64,000 bases of DNA from NCBI GenBank assembly GCA_020638155.1, contig JACKJB010000001.1, forward strand, positions 186,001 to 250,000. Direction: 5' to 3'. The notes under the pieces were generated by a model that was not told the DNA's origin, did no database searches, and saw only the letters and a program-made list of their open reading frames with translations. Within the stretch, counting starts at the first letter, position 1. Each line of letters begins with the position of its first letter. The stretch comes from Rhodospirillales bacterium (GTDB lineage: Bacteria > Pseudomonadota > Alphaproteobacteria > Micavibrionales > Micavibrionaceae). The translations under genes and the position numbers were made by a program. Shown piece after piece: positions 43,463-52,154 of this stretch.

Positions 43463-43494
43463 AAAGCCCCGGTTTTCACACCGGGGCTTTTTTT
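43463..43494 (+). terminator. Terminator of the autotransporter gene
   Basis: AAAGCCCCGG (43463-43472) pairs with CCGGGGCTTT (43481-43490), loop TTTTCACA, followed by four more T. It lies 31 bp after the autotransporter stop. Confidence 0.88.
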
Positions 43495-43638
43495 ATCGTA
43501 TCAACAAACAGGGCGTTTGAAGCGCTCTTCCTTATCACTGAATTTTTTATTTTCATATTGTAATTGGCATCGTAGATCTTTTCATGGTAATAACGTCCGC
43601 GTTAAATCTGTGCGGCGTAATTTATAGAAAGGCTTGCT

Positions 43639-43977
43639 ATGAGTGCGGAAGTTGATTGGATAAGAATTGGTGAATTGGCAAAAGCTTTCAAAGGCGCTGT
43701 CGATGCTAAAATCAAGGAAGGGCTCGACATCTCTTCTGTCGAAGATCCTAAAGACGTGGAATTTTTTAACGACGCAACAGCAGGCGAGCTTTTCACGATT
43801 TTAGGGGCCAACTTAGCAGAAAACTTTGTTCTCATTGCAGAAATATATGCCACGCTTGCAGAGCGTAAAGGTTTAAGTGATGACTTTAAAGCGCTGGTTC
43901 CTGAAGAAGCTAAAACAGAAGACGTCAGAATTGCTTTGGTAAAAACAGCACCGACATTTGCAAAGCTCTGCATGTAA
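43639..43977 (+). CDS. Small protein of unknown function
   Basis: The 112-residue soluble, acidic, helical protein (MSAEVDWIRIGELAKAFKGA) has AAAGG eight bases before the ATG. No motif recognised. Base composition is somewhat A+T-rich compared with the autotransporter. It has its own transcript by position: a terminator lies upstream at 43463 and a hairpin downstream. Confidence 0.6.
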   Translation: MSAEVDWIRIGELAKAFKGAVDAKIKEGLDISSVEDPKDVEFFNDATAGELFTILGANLAENFVLIAEIYATLAERKGLSDDFKALVPEEAKTEDVRIALVKTAPTFAKLCM

Positions 43978-43988
43978 AAACATGCAAT

Positions 43989-44014
43989 GACAGGGGGCCG
44001 CGAGGCCCCATGTC
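43989..44014. terminator. GNRA-loop hairpin between convergent genes
   Basis: GACA-g-GGGGCC, loop GCGA, GGCCCC-a-TGTC. No T run directly follows on either strand, so its action as an intrinsic terminator is uncertain. Position between two convergent stops fits. Confidence 0.35.
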
Positions 44015-44032
44015 AAAAACAGCATTCACGTT

Positions 44033-44902
44033 TTATCGCTTATTACAATCCAGCGGGGCATCCATGATTTCCGGCCAGACATTGACCCAGCCGTCTTCAT
44101 GATCGACGCGCTTGACGATGCTGGAGCGCATGCAGGTCGTTTCCCCCGCAGCAGCGCGGAAGCTGTCGTAAATCGCCGGTGTAACGACTTCGTCCCATTC
44201 GCCGATAAAGTGGTGCTGCGGTACATGCGCGATTTTCGCGGCGATGTTACGCGGGTTCAGCGAATTTGGCATTTGCGATACTTCATGCATTGCGTTCAGC
44301 TTCTCATGGTCGAGATTCCCGGCAACGGTGCGTAGGGAGATCACATCATTCCGTTCTGCGGTCAGAAGGGCGGCTACAGCGCCCCCGCCGGAAAAGCCAA
44401 CCAGGTTAAAGGCCGGAATGTCGTATTTGCGTTTGATGTTATCCAGAGCCGCATTCATGGCATGAATCACTTCCGGTGAGAACCGGTCCGATGTCCAGTA
44501 TTTCGGATCGCACGATGCCGTGTCCATATAGCCGCTATACTGGCACGGGCGGGACAGATAGATCACGTTCGGGTTGGCATCGTGTGTTGCCAGATGCAGC
44601 GCCACCGGGTTTTTGGGGGTCGGGTTCAGGGACGGGCGGGTTTTTGTCACCCAGGCAACGCCATCGCCTTCGATGTAAATCGTCGCCGGTTTGCCGCGCT
44701 TATGAACCCGTTCGTAAACCGTCAGCAAAAACGGTTCCGCGTTAATTTGCCTGTGAAGCATAAAAGACGGTGTCGCCAGCCGTTTTGCCGTTTCCATCCG
44801 CATATCCATCGTATCGAAATAGCAGCCTGCCAAGCCCAGGCCGGCAGCCAATACGGCAGCGGAACAAAAAGTGCGCAAGGATTTTGATTTTAATATTGTC
44901 AT
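44033..44902 (-). CDS. Lipoprotein alpha/beta-hydrolase
   Basis: The 289-residue protein has a lipoprotein signal ending in LAGC (cysteine about 27). The hydrolase fold shows the oxyanion strand TIYIEGDGVAW, an RPCQYSG segment, the nucleophile elbow NLVGFSGGGAVAA (serine about 171), an aspartate candidate in FIGEWDEVVTP and a histidine in RVDHEDGW. Complete Ser-Asp-His triad is therefore plausible. Substrate unknown; envelope location is likely. Confidence 0.8.
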   Translation of the reverse strand: MTILKSKSLRTFCSAAVLAAGLGLAGCYFDTMDMRMETAKRLATPSFMLHRQINAEPFLLTVYERVHKRGKPATIYIEGDGVAWVTKTRPSLNPTPKNPVALHLATHDANPNVIYLSRPCQYSGYMDTASCDPKYWTSDRFSPEVIHAMNAALDNIKRKYDIPAFNLVGFSGGGAVAALLTAERNDVISLRTVAGNLDHEKLNAMHEVSQMPNSLNPRNIAAKIAHVPQHHFIGEWDEVVTPAIYDSFRAAAGETTCMRSSIVKRVDHEDGWVNVWPEIMDAPLDCNKR

Positions 44903-44997
44903 AAACGACCCCGAATCTGGTCAAAGAATCTATACCAGATACTTTTCTAGCATGAATAAAGGGGTAAATCATCCCGATTTCCCGCAAAAAATACAGC

Positions 44998-45642
44998 TTA
45001 TTCAGGAGAATGGTTTGGGGCATGACTGGTTTTAGGACGCCAGCCGAAGAACCAGCGCTCCAGTGCGACAATTTCGGCAGGTTGCCCGTTATTATGGAAC
45101 CAACTGTCAACAGCATAGCGGGTGCCACTGTCTTTTTCGGCGATGACGGCGGTCTGGTGCGGGCCTAAACCCAAAGCGACAACCGGCAAGCGGGCGGTCG
45201 GGGCGGCGACATCGTGGAACTGCAATAGCCCTTGCTGTTCCAGCAGTGACAGGTAGATCGTGGTATTGACGCTTTCATCCACGCAGTCATGCTGGAAGTC
45301 GCCGATCTGGCGGTATGTGCCTTCAATATCCTGGTCAGTTCCGGTAATGGCGCCGGTTTTCTGCTCAAAAAGCCCGATGGCCTGCGCGATCCGTGTACGC
45401 TCTTCTGCCGCATTGTCTGCCGGTTTTTTAAACAGGGTCTTAATCGGCTCCCAGTCCTTTTTCGTCAGGGTCAATCCGCTGTCTATGTAGCGGCAGCCAT
45501 AACCGCGGCAGTGAGAGAACTCATCGGCTGCGATTTCCGTGACGCCTTTTTTGGTAAGATAGGCCCGGTAATCGGCGCCGCCCTGTCCGGTGCAGGCGCT
45601 CAGCAGCATCAGCAGGGCAAGGGAAACCAGGTGCCGTTTCAT
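44998..45642 (-). CDS. Lipoprotein with Cys-His-Asp pattern, unknown
   Basis: The 214-residue protein has a short signal with lipobox LSAC (cysteine 17). The mature part has HCRGYGCRYIDSGL, then DCVDESVNTTIYLSLLEQQG, HQTAVIAEKDSGTRYAVDSWF. The spaced C, H and D resemble a transglutaminase or papain-like catalytic triad, but the family is not recognised. Its start overlaps the xthA stop by four bases, so it is coupled with xthA. Confidence 0.65.
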   Translation of the reverse strand: MKRHLVSLALLMLLSACTGQGGADYRAYLTKKGVTEIAADEFSHCRGYGCRYIDSGLTLTKKDWEPIKTLFKKPADNAAEERTRIAQAIGLFEQKTGAITGTDQDIEGTYRQIGDFQHDCVDESVNTTIYLSLLEQQGLLQFHDVAAPTARLPVVALGLGPHQTAVIAEKDSGTRYAVDSWFHNNGQPAEIVALERWFFGWRPKTSHAPNHSPE

Positions 45643-46403
45643 GCCGCCAGCTCCACAATGATCGGGGTGTGGTCCGATGCCTTATCTTTGCCGCGCGGGC
45701 CGCTATCGATCGTGCAGTTTTTGAGTTGATCGGTGAGCGCCGGGGACAGCAGGAAGTGATCGATGCGGATGCCGTGGTTCTTCGGCCATGCGCCGCCCTG
45801 GTAATCCCAAAATGTGTATTGCTCCGCCTTGTGATTGAAAACCCGGAAGGCGTCGGTCAGCCCCAGATTGATTAAGGCCCTCAATTTTTGCCTGCTTTCC
45901 GGGCGGAACAGCGCATCGCCTTCCCATGCTTTCGGGTCGTAGCAGTCTTTAGGCTCGGGGATGATGTTGAAATCACCACCGATACAGAACGGGACTTCGT
46001 CCTGCCGCAGGCGGTGCAGGTGCGTGTAAAGACGGTCCAGCCATGCTAGCTTATACGTGAACTTCTCTGTATCGACAGGATTCCCGTTTGGGGCGTAAAT
46101 GCCGATAATCCGGATGCCGCCGGTCGTGGCCTCGATATACCGGGCTTGTTCATCCGCGCTATCGCCGGGCAGGGCTTGATGCTCGACGCTGATATCATGG
46201 CGGGACAGCAGCGCAACGCCGTTATAGGCTTTTTGAGGAACGACGGCGCATTGATAGCCCAGTGCTTCAAAGGCGTCGGCGGGGAATTCCAGCCCCTTTA
46301 ATTCCTGCAGCAGCAGGACATCAGGAGCCTGCGCCTCCAGCCAGCTTGTGACATGCGGCAGCCGCGCCTTGATTGAGTTTACATTCCAGCTTGCGATTTT
46401 CAT
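45639..46403 (-). CDS. xthA: Exodeoxyribonuclease III
   Basis: It is an AP endonuclease and 3'-5' exonuclease of base excision repair. It has 254 residues from the ATG at 46403 (MKIASWNVNSIKARL); the frame continues back into the MITE but has no similarity. Catalytic residues: N7 in WNVNS, glutamate in LLLQELKG, Y and N in IGIYAPNGNP, D/N in GGDFNIIPEPKD, and the terminal DH in GKDKASDHTPIIVEL. The ribosome site is weak. Confidence 0.95.
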   Translation of the reverse strand: MKIASWNVNSIKARLPHVTSWLEAQAPDVLLLQELKGLEFPADAFEALGYQCAVVPQKAYNGVALLSRHDISVEHQALPGDSADEQARYIEATTGGIRIIGIYAPNGNPVDTEKFTYKLAWLDRLYTHLHRLRQDEVPFCIGGDFNIIPEPKDCYDPKAWEGDALFRPESRQKLRALINLGLTDAFRVFNHKAEQYTFWDYQGGAWPKNHGIRIDHFLLSPALTDQLKNCTIDSGPRGKDKASDHTPIIVELAA

Positions 46404-46456
46404 GCCGGAAAGCATAGCATTTCGGGCATGGTGGTAAAAGATCCGAAGCGCCTTAT

Positions 46457-46607
46457 TATAGTCCTTTTCATTAAGAAGTGGGATAACCATTAACAGCGTC
46501 ATTTCGAGGCAACGCCGAGAAATCTCCAGACTAGCGGGAGATTCCTCACATACGTTCGGAATGACGGTCAAAGAGAGAATATCCCATTCTTAATGAAAAG
46601 GACTATA
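46457..46607. mobile_element. MITE-like element, copy 3
   Basis: The 151-bp element has terminal repeats at 46457-46485 and 46580-46607 that are identical except for one inserted base; both start TATAGTCCTTTTCATTAAGA. The core from GTCATTTCGAGG to GTTCGGAATGAC matches copies at 15775 and 25761. It sits between the divergent xthA and 46630 genes, so it may carry or alter their promoters. Confidence 0.75.
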
Positions 46608-46629
46608 ATGATCCGGGAAAGGAATTTTT

Positions 46630-46860
46630 ATGATACGGGTACGCACAGGCATGATGATTGGCGCTGCCGCCGGGCTTGTGCTCGGTTTTCTGCTACTGGG
46701 CGGGGTAAGCGGCGGGCCTTTGTTCGGTTTGCTTGTGGGCGGGTTTATCGGTTTTGATATTACCTGGGCCTTGCGCACCATTCGGGAGACCAAGGATTTG
46801 TCAAAGTCCATTAAGGACAAAGACGCTTTGAAACAGGATAAATCTGCCGAAGAGCCGTGA
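46630..46860 (+). CDS. Small membrane protein, unknown
   Basis: The 76-residue protein has a good site AAAGGAATTTTT before the ATG. Two glycine-rich hydrophobic segments (about 8-26 and 29-48: GMMIGAAAGLVLGFLLLGGV, GLLVGGFIGFDITWAL) may form a helical hairpin, then a charged lysine-rich tail. Its 5' region is the MITE at 46457-46607. No family recognised. Confidence 0.6.
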   Translation: MIRVRTGMMIGAAAGLVLGFLLLGGVSGGPLFGLLVGGFIGFDITWALRTIRETKDLSKSIKDKDALKQDKSAEEP

Positions 46861-47543
46861 TTATTCCAGGACCCTGACTTTTTTACCGTTTGGCAAGACC
46901 ATGACGCCTGCCTCCTTGCCTGTCATGCCGGATTTTGGTTTTGCCAGTTTTTTCGTGGCTTTTTCATCCATGGGCGGCGCCGGAAGAGCTTTTTGCAGAT
47001 CATACTCACTGCGCGGCAGGTCGGATAGCAGGTTGCGGCCTTTCTGGATCGTTTCGGCGATCTTGCGTGATTTGTGATAGAGCGCCTGATATTCCTCATC
47101 GTTGATTTCCTTGATGAGTTCCAGCAATTCCGTATCCATTTTAACCAGCGTGTCGTAATAAAGCTTGATACATTTAGGGATACAATCAACCGCGTCATTG
47201 ATTTGTTCCATCATGTCGGTGCTGACACCCGGTTGTTTCAGGTAGGCAACAATTTGCGCCCACAACTCATCCAGTCGATCATATTTGTCGGCCAGGTCGA
47301 GTTTTCCCGGATTATCGCTGGATTGTGCTTCTTCTTTTAAATCATCGATATGTTTGCGGGTGGCTGTATGGGCATGGGCAAGTTTCTGGCATATGAGGCA
47401 AGTTTCTGGCATATGACGCGGTTTAACTTGATGTAATAATCCATCAAATGTTCCATGACTTCATGGGCGGCTTCGTTACCCAAAAGCGCGTCGCTGTAAC
47501 CGTCTTGCCGGTTTTTTTCGATTTTTATATCTGACCCCACCAT
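46861..47543 (-). pseudogene. Unknown gene split by a 20-bp tandem duplication
   Basis: Start ATG 47543 (MVGSDIKIEKNRQDGYSDAL) reads to NRVICQKLA, then shifts frame at an exact 20-bp tandem repeat (47377-47396 and 47397-47416). Removing one unit joins it to AHAHTATRKHIDDLKEEA and a single protein of about 220 residues with helical, acidic character and C-terminal GVMVLPNGKKVRVLE. As it stands the downstream part could be read from an ATG at 47412 (183 residues), inside the repeat. Family unknown. No membrane segment. Confidence 0.7.
47377..47416. repeat. Exact 20-bp tandem duplication
   Basis: GGCAAGTTTCTGGCATATGA occurs twice in direct succession. It alters the reading frame of the minus-strand gene around it, because 20 is not a multiple of three. 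It looks like a replication slippage event. Confidence 0.9.
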
Positions 47544-47725
47544 ACGCTCCTTTTTGTTGTCTTCCTCAAATATTAAGCGGAAGGCGTATGTTTCCCTTTC
47601 CTTCTACTGTATATCAGAGGACTTAAATATTCCTTAAATATAATATGTGATTTCTGCTCCTTGCGCATTGATGCATGTCAAAATCAGGTTTATTCCATTG
47701 ATACAAAACGTTTTTTTGTCAGGCG

Positions 47726-47754
47726 TTGACAGGGGCTTTCGCTGTTTGTTAAAT
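47726..47754 (+). promoter_or_regulatory. Sigma-70-type promoter for gltA
   Basis: TTGACA (47726-47731), 17-bp spacer, TTAAAT (47749-47754). It lies 48 bp upstream of the gltA ATG and is a near-consensus -35, in line with a highly expressed TCA-cycle gene. Confidence 0.62.
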
Positions 47755-47801
47755 GGCGGCTTAAATTTATAAAAAACAAAAATAAATATGGGAGGTCTAC
47801 A

Positions 47802-49136
47802 ATGTCGCATAATAGCGATCCGTCTACTGTTGAGAAAAACCGTTACACGCTCATTGATAATAAAACCGGCCAGACGGCCCAGTTCAGCCGGATTAATCCG
47901 ACATACGGCAAACCGGCGATTGATCTGAGTGGGCCGATTGATACTGAAAAGGGACCTGCCAAAGGCGGCCTGCGGGCGGTCTTCCAGATCGAAGCGCATG
48001 ACCCGGCCTATAAAAGCACTTCAAGCTGCCTGTCGGAAATCACTTATATTGACGGTGAAGAAGGCGTGCTTTTGCATCGCGGCTATAACATCAAGGATCT
48101 GACGCAGAATGCGACCTATATGGATGTGGTGCATTTGCTGCTCGAGGGGACGCTTCCTGGTGCAACAGAGAAAGAAAAATTCGAGCAAAAGATGGTCGGC
48201 GCCATGCGTGTGCCAAAAGTTGTGGAGCATGTGATTCGCGGTTTTGATCGTGACGACTCTCCTATGGATATGCTCGCGGCGGCGATGTCTGCGGCTTCTG
48301 CCAAGAGCGATGACAGCAACCCCCGCGCGGTGATCGCCCAGCTTCCAGCCATTGTGGCGATGGTCATCCGTCACCAGCAAGGCAAGGACAAATTCCTGGC
48401 TCCGGATACGACGCTTGGCTTTACCGAAAATTTTGTCCGCATGGCTTTTGCCGATGATGACGGAACGTATAAAATCAACAAGGTGCTGACCGAGTCGATG
48501 GATAAACTCCTGATCCTGCATGCGGATCACGAACAAAACGCTTCGACGTCCGAAGTGCGTGGCGCGCGTTCTGCCGGGTCTAAAATGGCGGCCAGTATTG
48601 CCGCCGGGGTGATTACGCTGGCGGGGCCGCTGCATGGCGGGGCCAACCAGAAAGTGCTGGAGCAGCTCGAACAGATTGCCAATACCAATCCGGGGCAGTC
48701 GCTTGATGAAAAGATTGCTGGTGTCATTGCCAAGGCCAAAGACCCCAACGATGATTTTCGCCTGATGGGCTTCGGTCATCGCGTTTATAAAAATACCGAT
48801 CCGCGCGCGACGGTGCTGAAGGCTTTTGTCGATAATTTATTGCAGGAACTGAATGTCAAAGACGAGCGGCTTGATATCGCGATGAAGCTGGAGCAGGCAG
48901 CTTTGGCCGATCCGTATTTCAAAGACCGCAAACTGTTCCCGAATGTCGATTTTTATTCCGGGATCGCCATGGCGGCGATGGGGATGAAGCCGGAGCTTTT
49001 CACTCTGATTTTTGCTGCCGGGCGCGTGTCCGGCTGGACCGCGCAGGCCGAAGAGCTGGACCGCAGCAAGCAGCCGATCTGCCGCCCGCGCCAGCAATAT
49101 GTCGGTGATGCGGAAAGGCCCGTGCCGAAACGGTAA
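47802..49136 (+). CDS. gltA: Citrate synthase (type II)
   Basis: It condenses acetyl-CoA and oxaloacetate to citrate. The 444 residues are close to the usual hexameric bacterial form. Catalytic and substrate residues: LHADHEQNAST, GPLHGGANQKVL, FGHRVYKNTDPRA and NVDFYSGIAM. The GGGAGGT site lies eight bases from the ATG. Candidate promoter at 47726-47754. mdh is 12 kb away in the window. Confidence 0.97.
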   Translation: MSHNSDPSTVEKNRYTLIDNKTGQTAQFSRINPTYGKPAIDLSGPIDTEKGPAKGGLRAVFQIEAHDPAYKSTSSCLSEITYIDGEEGVLLHRGYNIKDLTQNATYMDVVHLLLEGTLPGATEKEKFEQKMVGAMRVPKVVEHVIRGFDRDDSPMDMLAAAMSAASAKSDDSNPRAVIAQLPAIVAMVIRHQQGKDKFLAPDTTLGFTENFVRMAFADDDGTYKINKVLTESMDKLLILHADHEQNASTSEVRGARSAGSKMAASIAAGVITLAGPLHGGANQKVLEQLEQIANTNPGQSLDEKIAGVIAKAKDPNDDFRLMGFGHRVYKNTDPRATVLKAFVDNLLQELNVKDERLDIAMKLEQAALADPYFKDRKLFPNVDFYSGIAMAAMGMKPELFTLIFAAGRVSGWTAQAEELDRSKQPICRPRQQYVGDAERPVPKR

Positions 49137-49145
49137 TCTTTTTTA

Positions 49146-49166
49146 CCCTCTCCCATAGGGAGAGGG
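49146..49166. repeat. CCCTCTCCC/GGGAGAGGG hairpin
   Basis: A perfect 9-bp stem with three-base loop ATA between the convergent gltA and erpA-type genes. No T run follows on either strand. Confidence 0.6.
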
Positions 49167-49189
49167 ACGCGAGAGGGAAGGCAGGCAGG

Positions 49190-49549
49190 TTATCCAATCT
49201 TGTCCGGATCAACCGCGAAGGATGTCTGACACCCGCAACTGGAAACGGCGTTCGGGTTGTCTATGACAAACATGGCCGCCATCAGGTCCGTCTGGAACCT
49301 GATGGTTGCGCCTTTTAAAAACTGTGCCGAAATTTCATCGATGACGACGGCGTTATCCAGCACGATGTCGTCATCGTTAATGCCCGATGCCGGTCCCATC
49401 TTATATTGAAAGCCTGAACAGCCGCCCCCTTCGACACTGATGCGCAGCAGCGCTTCCTTGCCGAAAACAGACTCGTCCTCCAGATTGCGCAGGGCGCTTA
49501 TACGTTTGATCGCGCTGGGGTCTACGGTGATATCGTATGTGCTGCTCAT
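49190..49549 (-). CDS. erpA: Iron-sulfur cluster insertion protein, ErpA/HesB-IscA type
   Basis: It carries Fe-S clusters to target apoproteins. It has 119 residues from the ATG at 49549 (MSSTYDITVDPSAIKRI), with upstream in-frame codons to 49585 less likely. Three conserved cysteines are present: GGGCSGFQY (one) and SSCGCQTSF (two). ErpA versus IscA cannot be fully separated by eye; the solitary location outside an isc/suf cluster favours ErpA. In relatives it lies near dgt and xthA, both close here. Confidence 0.9.
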   Translation of the reverse strand: MSSTYDITVDPSAIKRISALRNLEDESVFGKEALLRISVEGGGCSGFQYKMGPASGINDDDIVLDNAVVIDEISAQFLKGATIRFQTDLMAAMFVIDNPNAVSSCGCQTSFAVDPDKIG

Positions 49550-49599
49550 TATTTGATTATATAGGGGGATATGGTTTTTGTTCAAGCTAGGTCCTGACC

Positions 49600-50712
49600 C
49601 TAGACAGCGTTTGGGGGTGGTGGTGTGTGCAGTTCATACACATCATTTTTATCGAGGATATGGATGTTATCGGGCTTTTGCGTCAGCAGGAGCGAGAGCA
49701 CGAGGTTGTAAAGAAAGTCGCCATATTGCTGCTCCGTGCCGTACAGGTTGACGATCTGGGTGTTGTCCGGCCCGCCGAGCATTTCATCAAGATCATGCTC
49801 CCGCAGGATATGGGCCGCGCCGTACAGGATCACGGCCTTGTCGTTTCCGGCGATGTCCCTGATTTTATCGGCGATCGCGACATTATCCTCGCCCAGCCGT
49901 TTTTCCAGCAGGTCGGTCATCGCTTTTGCGACGCGGTCTTTATATTCCGGGTCCGTGAGCATTTTTTTATAGATGAATTTTTGCATGGTGATGAACATTT
50001 CAAGCGGTTGCATGGCCTGCAAGTCGGGATTTTCTTTGACCAGTTCTTCGATCAGTACCCCTGTAACGTCCATCAGCACATTTCTTGACTCATCGCTCAT
50101 TGACGAATTAGACAGGCCGGGATCAGCAAAATGAAATGATACGCCGTTTTTACTGAGTTTTAAGATCATGTCGGCCATCATGCCGTGGTAATGATCGGTC
50201 TGCTTGCTGGTCCACCACAGGGGACGAATATTTAAAGACATCGTTTCAATAAATTTCTCCCGGCTCATAAGACCGGAGGCCAGGTCATCGACCAGGAACT
50301 GCATATTGTCCGGGTATTCGATAAAGACATGTTTGATCCCGCTATCAATCAGGTTCTCTGCATTTTCATCACCAAAAAAGTAAGCGCGGATACGCGATTC
50401 GCTGTGGTTCGTATCGCCGAAAAATGTGAACTGCTTTTGCGGCAGGGCGCTTAAATAAAAGCTGGTTGCCGTGCGCTGCGGGTTTGTTTTTAGAAATTTG
50501 ACCTGTTCCGCGCTCAGCGCCTTGTTTAACCCGTCCAGCGGCCCTTCTGCATCCTGGCTTAAATACAGCGCGCCGACACCGCCGATCACGGCAAGGTTAA
50601 ACAGGCCGGCCAGCACATTGACTGTGGCGTTCAGGTAAAGTTTTCCTGCTTTTTTAAGATATGTTCCCGCCGTTTTACGGGGCGGGGTTTCCTGTTCGGC
50701 TTGAGCCTGCAT
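49600..50712 (-). CDS. Membrane-anchored ChaN/TraB-TIKI-like protein
   Basis: The 370-residue protein has one N-terminal membrane helix (about 30-52). Two G-x-x-H type motifs are visible: FFGDTNHSESRI near 97 and VILYGAAHILREHD near 310, and a middle DPGLSNSS. This is the pattern of the ChaN/EreA/TraB-TIKI superfamily of metal-dependent hydrolases or heme-binding proteins. Activity is unknown. The C-terminus ends with proline-rich TPPPPNAV. Confidence 0.6.
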   Translation of the reverse strand: MQAQAEQETPPRKTAGTYLKKAGKLYLNATVNVLAGLFNLAVIGGVGALYLSQDAEGPLDGLNKALSAEQVKFLKTNPQRTATSFYLSALPQKQFTFFGDTNHSESRIRAYFFGDENAENLIDSGIKHVFIEYPDNMQFLVDDLASGLMSREKFIETMSLNIRPLWWTSKQTDHYHGMMADMILKLSKNGVSFHFADPGLSNSSMSDESRNVLMDVTGVLIEELVKENPDLQAMQPLEMFITMQKFIYKKMLTDPEYKDRVAKAMTDLLEKRLGEDNVAIADKIRDIAGNDKAVILYGAAHILREHDLDEMLGGPDNTQIVNLYGTEQQYGDFLYNLVLSLLLTQKPDNIHILDKNDVYELHTPPPPNAV

Positions 50713-50826
50713 CGTTCCCTGTTTTTAATTTTGTTTTTATTACCGGAAACGCTATGAGAATTTTGAGGTGCGGTCAATCCTTTATGACTATTGCCGCAGG
50801 CTTTAATTCACGATACCCTGCTGGGT

Positions 50827-52044
50827 ATGAGCAATTTAGCCGAAGATCAGTCCTCTTATAATTACTGCGCACTGCCGCTGGCGAGCTATGCCTGCCGCCC
50901 GGATCATAGCGCGGGGCGTTTGTTTGACGAGCCGGAAAGCAAGTACCGCACCTGTTTCCAGCGTGACCGCGACCGCATCATTCATTCCGGCGCGTTTCGC
51001 CGCCTGAAATACAAGACGCAGGTATTTGTGTATCATCAGGGCGATCATTACCGGACGCGCTTGACGCACACGCTGGAAGTCGCCCAGATTTCCCGGACCA
51101 TCGCGCGGGCGCTGATGGTCAACGAAGATCTGGCTGAAACGGTGGCACTGGCGCATGATCTGGGACATCCGCCCTTTGCGCATGCGGGGGAGGAAATCCT
51201 CAATAAATGCATGAAGACCGTCGGCGGCTTCGATCACAACGACCAGTCTTTGCGGGTGTTAACGCATCTGGAGCGCAAATACCCGCATTTTCCCGGGCTG
51301 AATATGACCTGGGAAACGCTCGAAGGGGTGGTTAAGCATAACGGGCCTGTGACCAAGCCCGATCCGGGCAAGCAGGTCGCGTTGGCGGCGCTGCAGAAAC
51401 AGACCGATCTGCGGCTGAATACCTATGCCTCGATCGAGGCGCAGATTGCCGCGCTGGCCGATGATATCGCTTATAACAATCATGATGTCGAAGACGGGCT
51501 GCATGCCGGGCTGTTTACGCTGGATGATATTCGCGAAGTGCCGCTGATTAACGGGATCCTGCAAAAAGCGGAGCAGGATTATCCGGGGCTGTCATCCGAA
51601 TTGCTGATCTTTGAAACGATCCGCGAGATGATCGGGGCGATGGTCGAAGACGTGCTGGCGGAAACCGACCGGCGGCTGAAGATCCTGAACCCGCAAAGTC
51701 CGGAAGATATCCGGCTGGCGGGGCAGCAGATGGTGGCGTTTTCCGATGATATGCTGGCCAGGGTCAACGAACTGCGCGCGTTCCTGTGGAACCGGATGTA
51801 TAAGCATTATGAAGTTTGCCGGACCATGAGCAAAGTCAGCCGGATCATCGAAAATCTCTATGGCGCGTTTATCGGCCAGAGTGAGCTGCTCCCCGATGAA
51901 TGGCAGCACCGCCTGACCGAAGAAGGCGCTAAAAGCGAACAAGACCGCGCCCGTATCATTGCCGATTATATCGCCGGGATGACCGACCGCTACGCCGTGC
52001 GCGAGCATGAGCGCCTGTTCGAGCCGCATTGGGATTTGCGGTAG
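50827..52044 (+). CDS. dgt: Deoxyguanosinetriphosphate triphosphohydrolase-like protein
   Basis: It hydrolyses dNTPs to deoxynucleosides and triphosphate. It has 405 residues from the ATG at 50827 (MSNLAEDQSSYNY); the earlier TTG is unlikely. HD-domain metal ligands: RTRLTHTLEV, ALAHDLGHPPFAHAGEEIL, FDHNDQSLRVLTHLE, and ADDIAYNNHDVEDGL. FRRLKYKTQVFVYHQGDHYRTR is the type-2 dGTPase signature. The usual alphaproteobacterial neighbour argS is missing downstream; the SPOR gene follows directly. Confidence 0.94.
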   Translation: MSNLAEDQSSYNYCALPLASYACRPDHSAGRLFDEPESKYRTCFQRDRDRIIHSGAFRRLKYKTQVFVYHQGDHYRTRLTHTLEVAQISRTIARALMVNEDLAETVALAHDLGHPPFAHAGEEILNKCMKTVGGFDHNDQSLRVLTHLERKYPHFPGLNMTWETLEGVVKHNGPVTKPDPGKQVALAALQKQTDLRLNTYASIEAQIAALADDIAYNNHDVEDGLHAGLFTLDDIREVPLINGILQKAEQDYPGLSSELLIFETIREMIGAMVEDVLAETDRRLKILNPQSPEDIRLAGQQMVAFSDDMLARVNELRAFLWNRMYKHYEVCRTMSKVSRIIENLYGAFIGQSELLPDEWQHRLTEEGAKSEQDRARIIADYIAGMTDRYAVREHERLFEPHWDLR

Positions 52045-52154
52045 TGGCGCTTATTGCGCCATTGTCCTGCCATAATTTGATCCTACGTTGATAGCTGTGG
52101 CTAACCCGCACAATTCTGTTGCGGCCTTTCGCATTTTTTTCCTAGGATAACGCT

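Noticed and set aside
15775..46607. CRISPR array from the recurring GTCAT...ATGAC units
   Set aside because: Copies are scattered over kilobases, palindromic and without regular spacers.
49146..49166. Intrinsic terminator of gltA
   Set aside because: A perfect hairpin exists but no T run follows on either strand, so it is listed as a repeat only.
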